Positions 37,630 to 46,020 of a DNA stretch of 64,000 nt are shown here, in pieces. Under the pieces are notes generated by a model. The model was not told where the DNA came from. It worked only from the letters and a program-made list of their open reading frames with translations, and made no database searches. The stretch's first letter is position 1, and every line of letters begins with the position of its first letter. The stretch lies in NCBI RefSeq assembly GCF_000769405.2, contig NZ_CP053439.1, positions 620,001 to 684,000 of the forward strand. The letters are read 5' to 3'. Made by a program: the position numbers and the translations under genes. The DNA comes from Rhizobium brockwellii (GTDB lineage: Bacteria; Pseudomonadota; Alphaproteobacteria; Rhizobiales; Rhizobiaceae).

Positions 37630-38375
37630 CGCCGCTGATCCGTCTCGAGAATCTGACCGTCGCCTATAACCGGCACCCCGCCGTCCATCATGTCTCCGGC
37701 GCCTTCGCCTCGGGCAGCCTGACGGCGATTGCCGGGCCGAACGGGGCGGGCAAGTCGACGCTGCTGAAGGCGATCATGGGCGAGCTTCGCCCGGCCGAAG
37801 GCAGTGTCGAGCACCGGCTGGGGCGGGCTGAATTCGGCTATCTCCCGCAGGCGGCCGAGATCGACCGGCGCTTTCCGATCTCGGTCATCGACACCGTCAT
37901 GCTCGGCGCCTGGAAGAAGACGGGCGCCTTCGGCCGCATCGCGCCCGGTGAGGTGAAGAGGGCAGGCGAGGCACTCTCGGCCGTCGGCCTCGAAAGCTTC
38001 GGCCGCCGTCATGTCGGCTCGCTGTCGGCCGGCCAGTTCCAGCGTGTGCTCTTTGCCCGGCTGCTGCTGCAGGATGCCGGCATCATCCTGCTCGACGAGC
38101 CGTTTACGGCAATCGATGCCCGCACCACCAGGGACCTCATCGATATCGTCACCCGCTGGCATGGCGAGGGCCGCACGGTGATCGCCGTGCTGCATGATTT
38201 CGAGCTGGTTCGCGCCCATTTCCCGCAAACCCTGCTGCTCGCCCGCGAGCTGGTCGGCTGGGGTGCGACCGCAGACGTCATGTCCTCAGTCAATCTCCTG
38301 AAAGCCCGCGCCATGGCCGAGCGCTGGGATGAGGATGCGAATGCCTGTGCACCCGAAGAGGCGCCGGCAGCATGA
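37626..38375 (+). CDS. Metal (Zn/Mn) ABC transporter ATP-binding protein
   Basis: 249 residues. Walker A GPNGAGKSTLL is at about 37-47, the signature reads LSAGQFQRV, and Walker B IILLDEPFTAID follows. It is of the ZnuC/MntB/AztA type. The ATG at 37626 overlaps the tiny upstream ORF. Its stop overlaps the permease start by 4 bases. Likely repressed when zinc is sufficient. Confidence 0.93.
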   Translation: MTPLIRLENLTVAYNRHPAVHHVSGAFASGSLTAIAGPNGAGKSTLLKAIMGELRPAEGSVEHRLGRAEFGYLPQAAEIDRRFPISVIDTVMLGAWKKTGAFGRIAPGEVKRAGEALSAVGLESFGRRHVGSLSAGQFQRVLFARLLLQDAGIILLDEPFTAIDARTTRDLIDIVTRWHGEGRTVIAVLHDFELVRAHFPQTLLLARELVGWGATADVMSSVNLLKARAMAERWDEDANACAPEEAPAA

Positions 38376-39244
38376 CGGCTTACGATCTCTTCCTGGCACC
38401 CTTTGCCGATTACGGTTTCATGCGCCGCGCGCTCGTCGCCTGCCTCTGCCTCGGCCTCGGCTCCGGACCGATCGGCGTTTTCCTGATGCTGCGGCGCATG
38501 AGCCTGATGGGCGACGCGATGAGCCATGCCGTGCTGCCGGGGGCGGCGATCGGTTACCTCGTCGCCGGCTCGCTGTCGCTGACGGCGATGGGCCTTGGCG
38601 GTCTCATCGCCGGCCTGTCGGTGGCGCTACTATCAGGCGCCGTCAGCCGGATGACCGTGCTGCAGGAGGATGCGAGCTTTGCCAGCTTCTATCTCGCGTC
38701 GCTGGCGCTTGGCGTGCTGATTGTCTCACTACGCGGCTCGAATATCGATCTCCTGCATGTGCTATTCGGCACCATCCTGGCGATCGATGCGCCCGCCCTT
38801 TATCTGATCGGCGCGATCACCTCGCTGACCCTGGTCATCCTCGCCTTCATCTATCGGCCGCTGGTGGCCGAATGTTTCGATCCGGGGTTCCTGCGCGCCG
38901 TCGGCGGGCGCGGGCCGGTCTATCACGTGCTCTTCCTGCTGCTCGTGGTGCTGAACCTCGTCGCCAGCTTCCAGGCGCTCGGCACGCTGATGGCGGTCGG
39001 CCTGATGATGCTGCCGGCAGCCGTCGCGCAGCTCTGGTCGCGCAGTCTGCCTGTCATGATGGCGATAGCAGCCGTCAGTGCCGCCGCTTCCGGCTATCTC
39101 GGCCTGATCGCCTCCTACCATCTCGAACTCGCCTCCGGCCCGACGATCATCATGACGGCGGCGATCCTCTACGGCTTTTCTATTCTTTTCGCGCCCTCCG
39201 GCCTGGCCCGGCGCTTCTTTCCCCGCCCGCATTTGAAGGGCTGA
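38372..39244 (+). CDS. Metal (Zn/Mn) ABC transporter permease
   Basis: 290 residues with about eight or nine TM helices, of the ABC-3 family. Landmarks are GPIGVFLMLRRMSLMGDAMSHAVLPG near residue 35 and the later LGTLMAVGLMMLPAAVAQLW. This is the usual pattern for zinc/manganese permeases. The ATGA overlap with the ATPase and the 16-base gap to the binding protein make a single operon. Confidence 0.94.
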   Translation: MTAYDLFLAPFADYGFMRRALVACLCLGLGSGPIGVFLMLRRMSLMGDAMSHAVLPGAAIGYLVAGSLSLTAMGLGGLIAGLSVALLSGAVSRMTVLQEDASFASFYLASLALGVLIVSLRGSNIDLLHVLFGTILAIDAPALYLIGAITSLTLVILAFIYRPLVAECFDPGFLRAVGGRGPVYHVLFLLLVVLNLVASFQALGTLMAVGLMMLPAAVAQLWSRSLPVMMAIAAVSAAASGYLGLIASYHLELASGPTIIMTAAILYGFSILFAPSGLARRFFPRPHLKG

Positions 39245-39260
39245 TCCCAAGGAGACTTCG

Positions 39261-40160
39261 ATGACACCGCACAGACTGCTTCTCTCCGCAGCAATCCCCG
39301 CTTTGATGGCGCTGTCGGCCGTGCCCGCCTCCGCCGAAACGCTGAAGGTTGTGGCCTCCTTCACCGTGCTTGCCGATGTCGTCAAGCAGGTCGGCGGCGA
39401 GCACGTCAAGGTGACGAGCCTCGTCGGGCCGAACGGCGATCCCCATGAATTCGAGCCGTCGCCGGCCGATGCGAAGAATTTGAACGCGGCTCAAGTCACC
39501 TTCGTCAGCGGCGAGGGGCTCGAAGGCTGGATGGACCGATTGATCACCGCCTCGGGCTATAAGGGCAAGCCGGTCACCGTCTCCGAAGGCATCAACGTCA
39601 GCACCATGGAAGAGGACGGCGAAAAAATCACCGATCCGCATGTCTGGAACAGCCCCGTCAACGTCAAGATCTGGGTCGCCAATATCGAAAAGGCGCTGTC
39701 ATCGGCCGATCCCACGGACGCCGCCGCCTTCAAGGCCAATGCCGAGAAGTACACCAGGACGCTGGACGAATTGAACGCCTACGCCCATGCGAAGTTCGAC
39801 AAGGTCGCCGACGATCGCCGCAAGGTGCTGACCAGCCATGACGCCTTCGGTTATTTCGGCCGCGAATACAATGTCAGCTTCCTGGCGCCGCTTGGTCTGT
39901 CCACCGAAAGCGAGGCATCGGCCGCCGACGTCGCCAAACTGATCGAGCAGATCAAGGGCGAGCATGTGAAGGCCTATTTCTTCGAGAATTCCAACGATCC
40001 GCGCCTGGTCAAGCAGGTCGCCAAGGCAACCGGTGCCGAGCCCGGCGGCGAGCTCTATGTCGAATCCCTGTCCGACGCCAAGGGGCCGGCGCCGACTTAT
40101 GAGAAAATGTTCAAATACAATGTCGACCAGCTCGCCGCCGCCATGGCGAAATCGAGCTGA
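39261..40160 (+). CDS. Metal (Zn/Mn) ABC transporter solute-binding protein
   Basis: 299 residues with a signal peptide at 1-25 (to PASAE). Family ZnuA/AztC landmarks: VVASFTVLADVVKQVGG, DPHEFEPSPAD and DPHVWNSP, with conserved His and Asp/Glu ligands. There is no His-rich loop as found in ZnuA, and the sequence looks closer to AztC-type proteins. Zinc is preferred over manganese because of the Zur-like site. It is the last gene of the operon; the order is ATPase, permease, binding protein. Confidence 0.92.
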   Translation: MTPHRLLLSAAIPALMALSAVPASAETLKVVASFTVLADVVKQVGGEHVKVTSLVGPNGDPHEFEPSPADAKNLNAAQVTFVSGEGLEGWMDRLITASGYKGKPVTVSEGINVSTMEEDGEKITDPHVWNSPVNVKIWVANIEKALSSADPTDAAAFKANAEKYTRTLDELNAYAHAKFDKVADDRRKVLTSHDAFGYFGREYNVSFLAPLGLSTESEASAADVAKLIEQIKGEHVKAYFFENSNDPRLVKQVAKATGAEPGGELYVESLSDAKGPAPTYEKMFKYNVDQLAAAMAKSS

Positions 40161-40194
40161 GGGAATCGAGGGCTGCAGGTCTATCCTGCGGCCC

Positions 40195-40503
40195 TCACAA
40201 ATTAAGGTCGAAGACCAAGATGCCGGCAAGGCCTCCATCCGTCGACGAGACGATGCGCTCGCCCACAGTCACGTGCTCGGGATGGATGAGATAGGCGTCG
40301 CGGGCCTCGGGGCTTTCAAAGGTCACGGCAAACCCGTCGACGAAGCCGCCATGCAGCCCCTCGGGCGAAACATTCGGCCCGTATTTAATATCCAATATGC
40401 CGGGAATGAGCTGTTTCAAGGCGACGATCGCCGCAAACAGCGACTGCTTGTCTTCGCTCGTCACCGCGGTCTTCAGCCGCAGGAATACGCAGTGCAGGAT
40501 CAT
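40195..40503 (-). CDS. Dabb (stress-responsive A/B barrel) domain protein
   Basis: 102 residues. MILHCVFLRLKTAVTSED and LKQLIPGILDIKYGPNVSPEG fit a ferredoxin-like dimeric alpha/beta barrel. The family includes plant stress proteins and some small cyclases; the bacterial role is unclear. The ATG at 40503 follows GGGAGG. It is convergent with the metal ABC operon. Confidence 0.86.
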   Translation of the reverse strand: MILHCVFLRLKTAVTSEDKQSLFAAIVALKQLIPGILDIKYGPNVSPEGLHGGFVDGFAVTFESPEARDAYLIHPEHVTVGERIVSSTDGGLAGILVFDLNL

Positions 40504-40611
40504 CCGTGGTCCTCCCGATTTTCTTTGGCTGGAGAATAGCGGCGAAAGCCGGGAGAGCAACGAGATTTATTTTCACGCAGGCGTTGCGCCGCGAGCCGGG
40601 GCCCGGGCAGA

Positions 40612-41037
40612 TTACATCTGGTCGGTCTTGACCATCGGCCGCTTGTAGATCTTCTGGACGAGATCGCTCGCCAGCGCGCGGGCTTCGTCTTTTTCAGCCG
40701 CCGTCATCGGCCGGCAGGTGTTCCTGGTGTTGGAACTGTCGAGCACCGTCGTAGAGCCGGAATTGGCGATGACGAGATGCCAGCTGCAGGAGGCGACCTT
40801 GTCGATGGCGACGGCACCATGGCAACCGGTGGACAGGCAGAAGGCAATGGTTCTCTGCGCCCCATGGTCGCCCTTATAGGCCAGCTCGACGGCTTTCTTG
40901 ATATCCGTGACCCATCGCTCGCATTGCGCCTGTTTTGCCCCCGGCTGGCAGCTTTTGGTAGCGGGAGTGACGTCGCCGGCCTGAAGCGGCGAGACGCAAA
41001 AAACACCCATCGACAGGGCGAGCAGAAACTTGAGCAT
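40612..41037 (-). CDS. Hypothetical exported Cys-rich protein
   Basis: 141 residues with a signal peptide (MLKFLLALSMGVFCVSPLQA). The mature part has six Cys (for example KSCQPGAKQAQCERWV, IAFCLSTGCHGAV), which would suit three disulfides, so a periplasmic location is likely. I do not recognise the family. The start at 41037 follows AAGGAAAATCCC. A single gene with its own ribosome site; 109 bases upstream at 41141 a terminator ends the RidA-like gene. Confidence 0.6.
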   Translation of the reverse strand: MLKFLLALSMGVFCVSPLQAGDVTPATKSCQPGAKQAQCERWVTDIKKAVELAYKGDHGAQRTIAFCLSTGCHGAVAIDKVASCSWHLVIANSGSTTVLDSSNTRNTCRPMTAAEKDEARALASDLVQKIYKRPMVKTDQM

Positions 41038-41097
41038 GGGATTTTCCTTGTGCAAGCAATGAGAGACGCACATCGCAGGCCGTTGGTCAATGGCCGT

Positions 41098-41141
41098 CAA
41101 AAAAAGGAAGATGGCGCGCCCAACAAAGGTTGGCGCGCCAC
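41098..41141 (-). terminator. Intrinsic terminator of the RidA-like gene
   Basis: On the minus strand GGCGCGCCAAC - CTTT - GTTGGGCGCGCC (one-base bulge) is followed by ATCTTCC and a T-run. Confidence 0.85.
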
Positions 41142-41178
41142 CGGGAAAATCCGAAATTGTGCAGATCCGACGCCGCCG

Positions 41179-41667
41179 CTATTCCAGAATGACGACGGCT
41201 TCGACCTCGAAGAGCATGGGGTCGATGGCAAGCTTGGGAACGGGAATCAGCGTCTGCGCCGGCAGTGCTTCGCCGAACATGTCCTTGACGTTCCTGGTCA
41301 ACACCTCGAGCTTGGACATATCGTGATCGACCACGAAGACCGTCAGCTTGGCGACCTGATCCGGCCTTGCGCCGAGCGCCTCGAGGGCGGTGCGCAAGTT
41401 CGCATAGGCCTGCTTCACCTGGACGGCGAAGTCGGGCGACAAGGCGCCCGTGCTATCCTGGCCGCCCTGTCCGGAGATGTAGGCCAGCCGGCCTTGGCGC
41501 GGCACGATCACCGCCGTGCTGTAGCCGTTCGGCGAGGGGTCGTAGAGGTTTTTCGGATTGACGATCGTTAGCTTGAGATCGTCCTCATTGGCTGTCGCCG
41601 CAGTGGGAACGCTGATGGTCATGCTGATTATCCCTCCGATAATGAGATGTTTGATTGCGCGTGACAT
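41179..41667 (-). CDS. RidA/YjgF-family protein with an N-terminal export signal
   Basis: 162 residues. The first 27 form a signal peptide (hydrophobic IIGGIISMTISV, cleavage near ATANE). The rest is a YjgF/RidA fold: YSTAVIVPRQGRLAYISGQG, FAVQVKQAYANLRTALEALG, LTVFVVDHD. The Arg that canonical RidA uses for imine hydrolysis lies in a segment here reading LPAQTLIPVPKLA, so it seems missing. It probably is a non-canonical exported relative. It is divergent from the TetR gene across a large operator. Confidence 0.83.
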   Translation of the reverse strand: MSRAIKHLIIGGIISMTISVPTAATANEDDLKLTIVNPKNLYDPSPNGYSTAVIVPRQGRLAYISGQGGQDSTGALSPDFAVQVKQAYANLRTALEALGARPDQVAKLTVFVVDHDMSKLEVLTRNVKDMFGEALPAQTLIPVPKLAIDPMLFEVEAVVILE

Positions 41668-41733
41668 GACTTTCTCCCGAACGCCGAGGGCTGCGAGCGA
41701 CGGATCCTCGCGGCCTGCAGGACGAAACTAATA

Positions 41734-41785
41734 ATTGACTCGTACGGCGTACGATTAAATTGCATCGTACGCCGTACGAGTCAAT
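41734..41785. promoter_or_regulatory. Operator with 21-base perfect arms between the RidA-like gene and tetR
   Basis: ATTGACTCGTACGGCGTACG+A (41734-41754) and its exact reverse complement (41765-41785) flank a 10-base spacer. Each arm itself contains the dyad TCGTACGGCGTACGA. TTGACT in each arm could be a -35 box pointing outward on both strands. Confidence 0.88.
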
Positions 41786-41850
41786 CGGTCAGGATCGACA
41801 TTCCCAGCATTGTCGGCTTAGATCGACGCCTGATGAGTAGAGGGAGACGG

Positions 41851-42549
41851 ATGGCAGCCAAACGCAGCGGCGCTGAGAGCAAAGGGTCTGGGCGGAGAGG
41901 TGCGTCACCTCAGTCCGGGCAGGAGCCGCGCAGTGAACCGCCTCTCTCGCTGGAACGGATCGTGGCGACTGCGGTGGATCTGCTGGACGCCGAGGGCGTC
42001 GACGGATTGAAGATGCGTCGGCTGGCCGATCGCCTCGGCGCGGGCGCGATGAGCCTCTATTGGCACGTCGGCAACAAGGAGGAGGTCTTCGATCTGGCGC
42101 TGGATTCGGTGCTCGAATATCGCGGACCGCCTGCTATCGTCGAGTCTCGAGACTGGCGCGGGGAAATCGTTCATATGCTCGAAGACTGGCGCGCCAGCAT
42201 GCTGCGCCATCCCTGGTCGGCCTCGCTGCTGCCGCGCCGGGCGCTCGGCCCGAACATTCTCATTCGCCTGGAACTGCTGAGCAAGACCTTGTCTGGAGCC
42301 GGTGTCACTGATGCGGATTTGAACGTCGCGATCTGGTCGCTCTGGAACTATGTGATCGGCGCGACCATCACCCGGGCGAACTTCGACCTCTCGGACGACG
42401 ACAGGGCGGCCGCGCAGCAGCGCCTGACAGGTCTGAGCGAGCACTATCCGACGATCGAACGCTCTCGTCTGCTGCTGGATAATGATTGGGACGGCGCTTT
42501 CAGGAAGGGCCTCGACTTCCTGCTCGATGGCCTCGCGCCGCGACAGTGA
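41851..42549 (+). CDS. TetR family transcriptional repressor
   Basis: 232 residues. The helix-turn-helix is at about 26-72 (SLERIVATAVDLLDAEGVDG, LKMRRLADRLGAGAMSLYWH), followed by a tetracycline-repressor-like C-terminal domain. The ATG at 41851 is chosen because GAGGGAG lies 6 bases before it; the ATG at 41833 is also in frame. It lies 65 bases from the large palindrome, so autoregulation and control of the RidA-like gene are likely. Confidence 0.93.
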   Translation: MAAKRSGAESKGSGRRGASPQSGQEPRSEPPLSLERIVATAVDLLDAEGVDGLKMRRLADRLGAGAMSLYWHVGNKEEVFDLALDSVLEYRGPPAIVESRDWRGEIVHMLEDWRASMLRHPWSASLLPRRALGPNILIRLELLSKTLSGAGVTDADLNVAIWSLWNYVIGATITRANFDLSDDDRAAAQQRLTGLSEHYPTIERSRLLLDNDWDGAFRKGLDFLLDGLAPRQ

Positions 42550-42603
42550 ACATTCGTCATTCCTGGACGAGATCGCGGGTACTGCCGCGACAAGGTTTCC
42601 CGG

Positions 42604-42954
42604 CTATTTCCGCAGGATTTTCTCCATCGCTTTTCCCTTGGCGAGTTCGTCGATCAATTTGTCCAGATAGCGGATTTCACGCATCGTCGTTTCCTGGATG
42701 TCTTCCACGCGCACGCCGCAGATCACGCCGGTAATCAACGATCGGGAGGGATTCATCTGAGGCGCTTGCGCAAAGAAATCCTCGAAGTTGGTCTTCTCAG
42801 CCAACTGATCGTCCAGGCTCTGCTGGCAATGCCCCGTCAGCCAACAGATGATGTCATCGACCTCCGTCTTCGTGCGTCCCTTCTTCTCTGCCTTGGCGAC
42901 ATAGTGGGGATAGACGCTCGCGACGCTGATGGAATAGATGCGATGCTTCGTCAT
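42604..42954 (-). CDS. DUF2200 family protein
   Basis: 116 residues. Landmarks are [20 protein letters not shown] and [14 protein letters not shown], and [20 protein letters not shown] at the end. Function not known. It is convergent with the TetR gene (54 bases between stops) and stands alone. Confidence 0.88.
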   Translation of the reverse strand: MTKHRIYSISVASVYPHYVAKAEKKGRTKTEVDDIICWLTGHCQQSLDDQLAEKTNFEDFFAQAPQMNPSRSLITGVICGVRVEDIQETTMREIRYLDKLIDELAKGKAMEKILRK

Positions 42955-43584
42955 GCCTGCTCCTCAACGTTCCGGATATTTTCCGGCTTGAGATAGCTGA
43001 CTTCAAGTCCTCAACAAGCGGCCGACAATGGGTAAGCTTCCGTGGGAGCGAAGTAGATCAGTGCAAAATTGGCATCTCTCCAGCGCCGCGCGTCTTCGAC
43101 CGGATTGCACCAACAACGGACATCGGCTCGGCTTGGGTTACGGGGCCGATGAACGAACCCGCTGCGCGGGAGGGCGTCTGCGGTTGAGGTAGAGGGTCCA
43201 GGCCGGAGTTGGCGCCTGAATTGAACGTCGTCCGGCAGAGGCAGAGCATGACGAGCTTCTTCAACAAGGAGCCTGACCATGCAGTACCCCCATCTCGACA
43301 CGCCCGTCAGCCCGCTGCGCCAGCGGTTGATCGACTGATATTTTCCTCACGCTGAATCGGGCGAAGCGGTTCTCTTTCCCGCGGGATATTCAGACCGAAG
43401 TGATGAAAGCTTGGTTCCAGGACCCGGACTGCCCGCTCCTGGGGCAACTTACGCGAAAGTGAACATCAGAAATATCTGACGACGTCCGGGATTGGCCTAG
43501 AAATACGCCGATGAACCGACGACCGAGAACCGCAGCCGCGGCTTGATGGCTGGCAGTGCGATAACGCTAAAATGAACATCGCCG
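42955..43584. other. 630-base decayed stretch without an intact gene
   Basis: No intact gene. It holds the short recombinase-like start at 43279 (listed separately) and a broken open stretch in another frame at about 43352-43462 reading RFSFPRDIQTEVMKAWFQDP. The minus frame 43011-43301 has no ribosome site or known motif and was left out. Confidence 0.6.
43279..43338 (+). pseudogene. Possible remnant of a tyrosine recombinase N-terminus
   Basis: ATG behind AAGGAG encodes MQYPHLDTPVSPLRQRLID, then TGA. The SPLRQRxID words resemble the first residues of some rhizobial integrase/recombinase genes, from memory. The rest of the gene is missing. Alternatively a chance short ORF. Confidence 0.35.
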
Positions 43585-44127
43585 TTACTTGCCGGGTAGC
43601 ATAGTCTCAAGAACCCCGTCGCGACGGACGAGCCCATGGAAGAGTGCTGCCGCAAGATGCATCAACACAAGAGCGAAGAACGCAAAGGCAAGATAGTAGT
43701 GCGCGCTCCACAGAAGTGCGTGCATGGTGTCGCTCTGCGGCAGTATCGGGGGAAGCCTTATCCCGCCATACAGCACGATCGGATAAGCGGCGGCGGACAA
43801 CATCGCCCACCCGATCAATGGCATCCCTATCATCAGCGCGTACAAACCTAAGTGGGACAGATGTGCGGCAAGCTTCATCGGTTCCGGGAGGTCTGCGGGT
43901 AACGGAGGAGTGCCGGATATGAAGCGAACCACAAGACGAACCAGGGCAAGGACAAGAATGGCAATCCCCAGCGTCTTGTGGGTCAGCAAGAGCGGCACGT
44001 ACTGGCGTCCGATGGTAGAAACCATTCCGACGCCGATAAAGAGCATTGCCAGGATGCCTATCGCCATCAGCCAATGCAACACGCGCTGGACGGTGGTGAA
44101 GCGTGTCTTGGTGCTGGCGTCCGTCAT
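43585..44127 (-). CDS. Cytochrome b561-type membrane protein
   Basis: 180 residues with four TM helices. Heme-binding His candidates are in RVLHWLMAIG (helix 1), HKTLGIAIL (helix 2), and HYYLAF and MHLAAALFHGL (last helix). It is of the YceJ/cytochrome b561 type that moves electrons across the inner membrane, often from quinol. The start overlaps the end of the catalase-fold gene (ATGA, 44124-44127), so the two are co-translated. Confidence 0.93.
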   Translation of the reverse strand: MTDASTKTRFTTVQRVLHWLMAIGILAMLFIGVGMVSTIGRQYVPLLLTHKTLGIAILVLALVRLVVRFISGTPPLPADLPEPMKLAAHLSHLGLYALMIGMPLIGWAMLSAAAYPIVLYGGIRLPPILPQSDTMHALLWSAHYYLAFAFFALVLMHLAAALFHGLVRRDGVLETMLPGK

Positions 44128-45170
44128 GGCTTCGCGCTCGCTTCAGTTCTGGGGTAACTGCTCGCTTCTGATGTCCGTAGATCATAGGATTTGGCATAGG
44201 CTGCAGAACGGGCGGCCGGGAAAGGATCATCGGAAACCTTGATGCCATCGGGAAGGATGGTCGGGTCAAAATTGATGTCACGGCATGGGCCGTCCGCCTC
44301 CGACTCGATTTTCTGGACAACCAGCGTTCCAGCTTCGACAGTACGCCGCCCCGGTGGCCAGGCCTTGGTAGGATCCGATGTCGGATCCGAGGGATCGGCC
44401 ACCGTCAGCACGAGCGTCCAACGCTGAGGAGAACTCGCAACGCGTTTGGTAATGTCTTCCTCTAGGTAATTGGCACCGAGCTTGGCAAAGTCCTCGGCGG
44501 TGATCGGAACAGGCCGCGCTTCCGGGCGCAACGACCAGCGGACCGCGTGCTCGGCGCCCGATCCATCCGTGAAGATGAACGCATTGAGACTGTTGAACGC
44601 CACCTCGGCGTAGCTGGCCGTCCAGGGAGCCTTGGTCGCCCACTCGCCGAACGCGGCGAATTCTGGATGGGCGGCGATGAAGCCCTTCATGGCTTCCGGA
44701 TCCTTGCTCGTGGACGCCTCTAGCAAATCGTAGAAACCTTGCGGCGTGGAGACCGCGAAGACAGGTGGATCGATCAGAGCCATCCGCCAGACGTTGCCGT
44801 CAGGCGCCGAGATTTGCACGCCGATGCCCCGAACTCGAACTGTGGGATCGGCGGCGTTCGGGTCCGGCGTTGCGAGGTTGAGGCGGCCGACGACTGGGTA
44901 CTGTCCGGCGGCAAACATTGACGCGCGCGAAATCGCACTGGCGTTCCCGTTGGCTTCGAATGTGCCAGTGAAGCATACGCCCTTCGCGTGGTTTCTTCGA
45001 TGCCCAAGCGCGGGTCCGCCGGGAGGCGCCAACGCACTTACTAGCTTCGTCGATGTAAGGCGGTTAGGGGTGAGCCATCCAGCGGTGTAGGCGAACGCGC
45101 CGACGCCGAAAGTTACGACGGCCGCAATCAACACAAGGGATCCCAAGACGGAACGCTGCGGGCCTGGCAT
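44124..45170 (-). CDS. Membrane-anchored catalase-fold peroxidase
   Basis: 348 residues with an N-terminal TM/signal helix (about 11-32). A small catalase domain follows: distal His in RNHAKGVCFTGTFE, RxRG-type VRVRGIGVQIS, and the C-terminal heme Tyr candidate in ARSAAYAKSYDLR. It resembles SrpA-like catalase-family peroxidases, which are about 350 residues rather than the 480+ of classical catalases. It probably faces the periplasm, with electrons supplied by the coupled b561. Confidence 0.87.
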   Translation of the reverse strand: MPGPQRSVLGSLVLIAAVVTFGVGAFAYTAGWLTPNRLTSTKLVSALAPPGGPALGHRRNHAKGVCFTGTFEANGNASAISRASMFAAGQYPVVGRLNLATPDPNAADPTVRVRGIGVQISAPDGNVWRMALIDPPVFAVSTPQGFYDLLEASTSKDPEAMKGFIAAHPEFAAFGEWATKAPWTASYAEVAFNSLNAFIFTDGSGAEHAVRWSLRPEARPVPITAEDFAKLGANYLEEDITKRVASSPQRWTLVLTVADPSDPTSDPTKAWPPGRRTVEAGTLVVQKIESEADGPCRDINFDPTILPDGIKVSDDPFPAARSAAYAKSYDLRTSEASSYPRTEASAKP

Positions 45171-45357
45171 CCAAGACTATCCCTTCGTGTCAGTTCAGTG
45201 CGGGATGTCGATTTTAGCGCAAAATGAATTGCAGCCGGGTTCCATCCCAATGCGCACAGGGAAGATGCCACCGTCGAGCTGCCAGGTCAAATCCCTCAAC
45301 GCCAAGAGTTCAGGGTCACGTCCGGTGTGCCAAAGCTCGTATAAAGATCGCAATGCA

Positions 45358-46020
45358 TCATTCGGCAAGCCATTCAGGCTTTCGCATCGGACTGGCTTCC
45401 GACAGCGCCCTTCGAACGCCTTCGAGATCGAGATTTGTTCCGTACACCGGCGTGTCGGGCTGCTGCCGCCAGGATTCGGACAGATTGCCGGCGTCGACGG
45501 CGTCGAAGCCGATCTCGTCGATGATCCGGATGAGTTTCGCCTTGGCATTCGCGTCATTTCCCGAAACGGGTAAGGCAATGCGGCCGGGCGTCCCGGCGGG
45601 CTTGCCGTCGTTCAGCAGGTTCTTCCAATTGATGTTGTTGAAGGCCTTAAGGACCGGCTTGCCAAGCTGCTTCTCAACCCACTGGCTTTCAGCCAGTCCT
45701 TCCTCGATACCGGCAATCTTGCCGTCGCGCTGGCGCGGGTAGTAGTTGCCGGTGTCGACGACGACGACGCTGGAATCGACACCGTTAAAGAGATCCTTCG
45801 GCAGATCGGGAATCCGGTTTTGAGGGATTGTCACGATGACGATCTCGCCACTTTGTGCCGCCTCGCGAGCTGTCACGGCTTTGGCCCCAGTCTCCTCGGC
45901 AATATCGGCCAAGGTGTCGGGACCTCGCGAATTCGCAATGAATACGGTATGCCCGGCCGCAGTAAGCCTTCTCGTAAGGGAGCCGCCGATATGGCCGGCG
46001 CCGATAATTCCAATGTCCAT
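45358..46020 (-). CDS. NADPH-dependent F420 reductase-like NAD(P)-binding protein
   Basis: 220 residues. The N-terminal Rossmann motif is IGIIGAGHIGGSLTRRL, followed by VFIANSRGPDTL. The body resembles NADPH:F420 oxidoreductase-like proteins (VVVVDTGNYYPRQRDGKI, VLKAFNNINWKNL). F420 is not expected in rhizobia, so another electron acceptor is likely. It stands alone; the 187-base gap downstream to the catalase-fold gene holds nothing recognisable. Confidence 0.86.
   Translation of the reverse strand: MDIGIIGAGHIGGSLTRRLTAAGHTVFIANSRGPDTLADIAEETGAKAVTAREAAQSGEIVIVTIPQNRIPDLPKDLFNGVDSSVVVVDTGNYYPRQRDGKIAGIEEGLAESQWVEKQLGKPVLKAFNNINWKNLLNDGKPAGTPGRIALPVSGNDANAKAKLIRIIDEIGFDAVDAGNLSESWRQQPDTPVYGTNLDLEGVRRALSEASPMRKPEWLAE

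Noticed and set aside
43011..43301. 96-codon minus-strand ORF
   Set aside because: No motif, no ribosome site and no family resemblance I could support.
42955..43584. CRISPR-like or phage-like signal
   Set aside because: No regularly spaced direct repeats were found here or elsewhere in the window; the stretch is better read as decayed DNA.
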